Part shown: one piece after another, positions 16,300 through 16,387 of the stretch | Layout of the letters: every line of letters starts with the position of its first letter | Numbering within the stretch: the stretch's first letter is position 1 | Assembly: GCA_964598065.1 (NCBI GenBank) | Contig: CAZRAW010000044.1 | Coordinates: 1-16,387, forward strand | Origin: Sulfidibacterium sp964598065 | GTDB lineage: Bacteria > Bacteroidota > Bacteroidia > Bacteroidales > F082 | Length of the DNA: 16,387 nt | Reading direction: 5' to 3' | Made by a program: the position numbers and the translations under genes | Notes under the pieces: model-generated | Database searches by the model: none | What the model saw: the letters and a program-made list of their open reading frames with translations, nothing else | What the model was told of the DNA's origin: nothing

Positions 16300-16387
16300 G
16301 TGAAAACAAAAAAAGAAGAAATCATATTTCCCAGACCCTTTGCCTTTGCGATTGACGATTTTGGCTGGATAATAGGCAATGACCACG
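16300..16387 (+). CDS. Start of an unidentified downstream gene, truncated by the window end
   Basis: An open frame from a GTG at 16300 continues to the end of the window and begins 6 bp after the GH36-like stop, in the same frame as that gene. The 29 visible residues begin with a lysine-rich MKTKKEE and continue with PRPFAFAIDDFGWIIG. There is no signal peptide, unless the true start lies elsewhere. The IDDFGW segment, an acidic pair after a hydrophobic strand, is reminiscent of the first motif of NodB-type polysaccharide deacetylases or of a barrel enzyme, but the fragment is too short to decide. Operon position suggests a further part of the same pathway. Confidence 0.5.
   Translation, partial: MKTKKEEIIFPRPFAFAIDDFGWIIGNDH

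Noticed and set aside
1..16387. CRISPR array, tRNA/rRNA genes, insertion sequence or attachment-site repeats
   Set aside because: No spaced direct repeats, transposase-like product or structural RNA signature was seen on either strand by reading; short RNAs cannot be fully excluded by eye.

Overview
The window comes from a Bacteroidota genome. It is AT-rich, carries a SusC/SusD pair, has lipoprotein signals of the Bacteroidota type, a Bacteroidetes-style promoter (TAnnTTTG), almost no Shine-Dalgarno sequences, and a C-terminal type IX secretion (T9SS) sorting domain. The T9SS domain suggests a lineage outside the classical gut Bacteroides, but genus cannot be told from this sequence. All genes lie on the + strand and are tightly packed. 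They read as a polysaccharide utilisation locus (PUL) for a galactosamine / N-acetylgalactosamine (GalN/GalNAc) containing glycan.

Layout. Bases 1-180 hold a leader with a promoter. Bases 181-4397 hold four cytoplasmic genes of the tagatose-6-phosphate route: AgaS (GalN-6-P deaminase/isomerase), a divergent GatZ/KbaZ-type aldolase-partner protein, a PfkB sugar kinase and a GatY/KbaY-type class II aldolase. Bases 4419-9889 hold the outer-membrane part: SusC, SusD and a PKD-containing surface lipoprotein. A terminator-like hairpin at 9957-10027 follows. Bases 10074-16293 hold the degradation and uptake part: a 1057-residue secreted DUF4874/DUF4832 protein with two predicted sugar-binding modules and a T9SS tail, a ten-helix EamA/DMT transporter, and a GH36-like alpha-galactosidase/alpha-N-acetylgalactosaminidase lipoprotein. 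A further gene starts at 16300 and runs off the end.

How they may work together (inference): the DUF4874/DUF4832 enzyme cuts the polymer outside the cell; the PKD lipoprotein and SusD capture fragments and SusC imports them; the GH36-like enzyme removes alpha-linked Gal or GalNAc(GalN); EamA may carry the sugar over the inner membrane; after phosphorylation AgaS makes tagatose-6-P, PfkB makes tagatose-1,6-bisphosphate and the aldolase yields dihydroxyacetone phosphate and glyceraldehyde-3-P. No GalNAc/GalN kinase, no AgaA/NagA deacetylase and no regulator is present in the window.

The most novel element is the DUF4874/DUF4832 protein. Its placement in a GalN-catabolic PUL gives a testable substrate for a poorly characterised glycosidase-like family.
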